From positions 91,253,648 to 91,317,647 of the forward strand of contig OZ020267.1 in assembly GCA_963971225.1 (NCBI GenBank): 64,000 bases of DNA. The letters are read 5' to 3'. The stretch is from Melieria omissa (taxonomy: Eukaryota; Arthropoda; Insecta; Diptera; Ulidiidae). Every line of letters starts with the position of its first letter. Positions within the stretch are counted from its first letter, which is position 1. The notes below the pieces were generated by a model. That model worked only from the letters and a program-made list of their open reading frames with translations. It made no database searches and was not told the DNA's origin. The position numbers and the translations under genes were made by a program. This document shows positions 62,532 through 64,000 of this stretch, piece after piece.

Positions 62532-64000
62532 TAACAACATCGAAAGTGATAAGACGTGTATTCGAATCGCTCCGAAAAATCTTGTACTCTAGTGTGTTTA
62601 ATCAAATACAAAATCAATCAATTGTACAATCTATGAGACAGTGACTCTTTGGCAATTGTGCGAAAAACAAAAACCAAAAAAATAAATAAATAAGCAAAAT
62701 TCTTGCTTATACTAAAATAAAAGCATAAACAAACTCCGATAAGGTTCCAAAACAATCACTATGTCTGTCGTTCGCCAGAGCGAACGCAGGCTCTCAACAT
62801 CAAGTGTAGACAAGAGAAACGCGTACCTCACAATAGTAGCAGACAGCGTGAGATCCGACTCAACTGAACCGCGAGCGCGATCTTCCTCACCATCGATGCA
62901 AGCCGCTATCGACATAAAAAACTGTGCGGAACTGAAAGGCGCGAAAACGGCACTCGCTTATGCAAAAACAACTCCCCAAACTCTCGCAGAAACTGAGTCT
63001 ACCACTGCCAGTAACCTGCATGTACGCACATCTGTTGGTACTCCCAGCTGGAGCGAACAGTGTGAAACACCCACACAAACATGTCCCTCAGTTTTCGCTC
63101 AAGCAACACCAACAATCAACATTCCCGTAACGACTCTCGCATCGGTCATTGAAAACACAACAACAACGTCTGTAGTTATGACGTCTGCCCCAATTATGTC
63201 TGCTGGCATCTCCACTCTTCAGCAAAAGAAACAACTACCAACACCAAATGAGAACAACCCAACAAAACGTACGCGCAACTCTCCCGATAAAACAAGCGAA
63301 AGCACTAAAGCAAATAAAAAACATAAAACACAAACAACAAAACAAACGTCGCTAACATCATACTGGCTGAGTGAGTCCAATAGATTTGCGCCACTAGCAA
63401 ACATTGAGCAATGCGAAAATGTCTCACAAGAACGTGACAGTGGGACAATTAAATCAACAAACCAACAAAATCAAAACACGGCAAATATGCCAAAACCACC
63501 ACCAATTTATGTGCAAAATGTTGAGAACGTTAACAAATTAACCGCCGCCTTAAACTCTATTTCTAATGTTAAATACGAACTCCGAGTACTACAAAATAAC
63601 GAAATAAAAATCCAAACAAATAATTCACCAAACTATACTATACTATATATATTCAACCAATACAGACGAAATTATACAACATCTTAACGAATACGGCCAT
63701 GAAGTGACGCATATCCATAACATACTACAATCAGGTACGAAAAAACCACTACCAATGTTCTCGATTGAACTGAAACCAAACCACAATAACAAAGACATAT
63801 ACTCGATAACATCTCTACTTCACTGCAAGGTGAATTTTGAACCGCCACACCCAAAAAGAATCATACCTCAATGCACGAATTGTCAAAAATACGGACATAC
63901 CAAAAACTTTTGTACAAAAATCTCTATATGCGTCAAATGTGCAGGTGAGCACAAAACAAATGACTGTAAGATAAGTCCGGACCACAATAATATCAAATGC
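62532..64000 (+). mobile_element. J2 copy in the right LTR, cut by the window end
   Basis: Corresponds to 48709-50177. Same 5' end and same left target-duplication sequence as in the left LTR. Confidence 0.88.
62761..64000 (+). pseudogene. J2 ORF1, right-LTR copy, same frameshift
   Basis: The 308-codon first frame (62761-63687) is identical in translation to that at 48938, and the tatactatac run frameshift is identical. The knuckle region continues to the window end. Confidence 0.85.

Larger units (their letters stand above)
45645..64000 (-). mobile_element. Giant tRNA-Lys gypsy element G with a Jockey passenger in each LTR
   Basis: Minus-strand Ty3/gypsy element running past the window end. 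The left end (45645) and the right LTR inner end (59468) start the same TGTTATGTGCATGTG, and all sequence from there is repeated at a constant 13,823-base offset (45645-50177 against 59468-64000), with no indel or difference that I saw. The right copy abuts a primer site for tRNA-Lys, so the repeat is an LTR and not a random duplication. The internal region holds gag (RING-type) and pol. Each LTR includes Jockey element J2. Predicted right end is near 67.5 kb. Confidence 0.82.
59468..64000 (-). repeat. Right (5') LTR of G, incomplete at the window end
   Basis: Matches 45645-50177 base for base as far as I checked. It includes the start of J2 at 62532, preceded by the same ACGTTCGCCAG (62521-62531). 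Confidence 0.82.

Noticed and set aside
45645..64000. Simple segmental duplication of 13.8 kb
   Set aside because: The repeat starts exactly at an LTR end next to a primer-binding site, and gag-pol lies between the copies in the right orientation. LTRs explain this better, although a tandem array cannot be excluded without more sequence.
1..64000. CRISPR arrays, operons or other bacterial systems
   Set aside because: No evenly spaced palindromic repeats with unique spacers and no bacterial genes; element types are eukaryotic.

Overview
This window looks like repeat-dense nuclear DNA of a higher fly. All coding sequence I can support belongs to transposable elements: Ty3/gypsy and BEL/Pao LTR retrotransposons, Jockey-clade non-LTR retrotransposons, and many short DNA transposons of hAT, PIF/Harbinger, Tc1/mariner, piggyBac and P type. 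LTR primer sites match insect tRNA-Leu and tRNA-Lys 3' ends. tRNA-derived SINEs carry a core that I recall from tephritid fruit flies, so a tephritid host is my best guess (inference). I found no host protein-coding gene, no functional tRNA or rRNA gene, and no bacterial feature.

Layout. Positions 403-12946 are a small hAT-like inverted-repeat element swollen by two copies of one tRNA-Leu-primed gypsy family. Copy C (530-6854, + strand) is old, internally deleted and carries a further hAT at 3437-6398. Copy B (6863-12359, - strand) is young but lacks the RT core. From 12947 to 21300 there are short repeats: two PIF/Harbinger MITEs flanked by TTA, a mariner hairpin MITE in two copies, and a dispersed repeat (R1). 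A BEL/Pao element occupies 21309-27365 (- strand) with a one-base frameshift. A third, full-size gypsy copy (A, 28674-34752, + strand) has identical LTRs but a one-base frameshift in pol. From 34757 to 40528 there are P-like MITEs with 8-bp target duplications and nested insertions, SINEs and more R1.

The right third is the most unusual part. A Jockey element J1 (40529-45644, - strand) is split by a piggyBac-like element (42001-43728). Its 5' part is cut off by a giant tRNA-Lys-primed gypsy element, G, that starts at 45645 and runs past the window end. G encodes a Gag with a RING-H2 finger and an intact Pol. Each visible LTR of G carries the same Jockey element, J2, at the same position with the same target duplication, so the apparent LTR length is about 8 kb. 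The two copies are in register at a constant offset of 13,823 bases over all 4.5 kb that can be compared. They share a frameshift in J2 ORF1. The simplest reading is that J2 landed in one LTR and was then copied into both by reverse transcription of G.

How the genes work together: in A, B and G, gag and pol lie in different frames (pol is -1), while BEL uses a single gag-pol frame. A and B share a GTTAAAC heptamer plus stem-loop at the gag stop, a good candidate for -1 ribosomal frameshifting. Most copies are defective. Only J2 ORF2, G gag, G pol and the A and B gag genes are uninterrupted.
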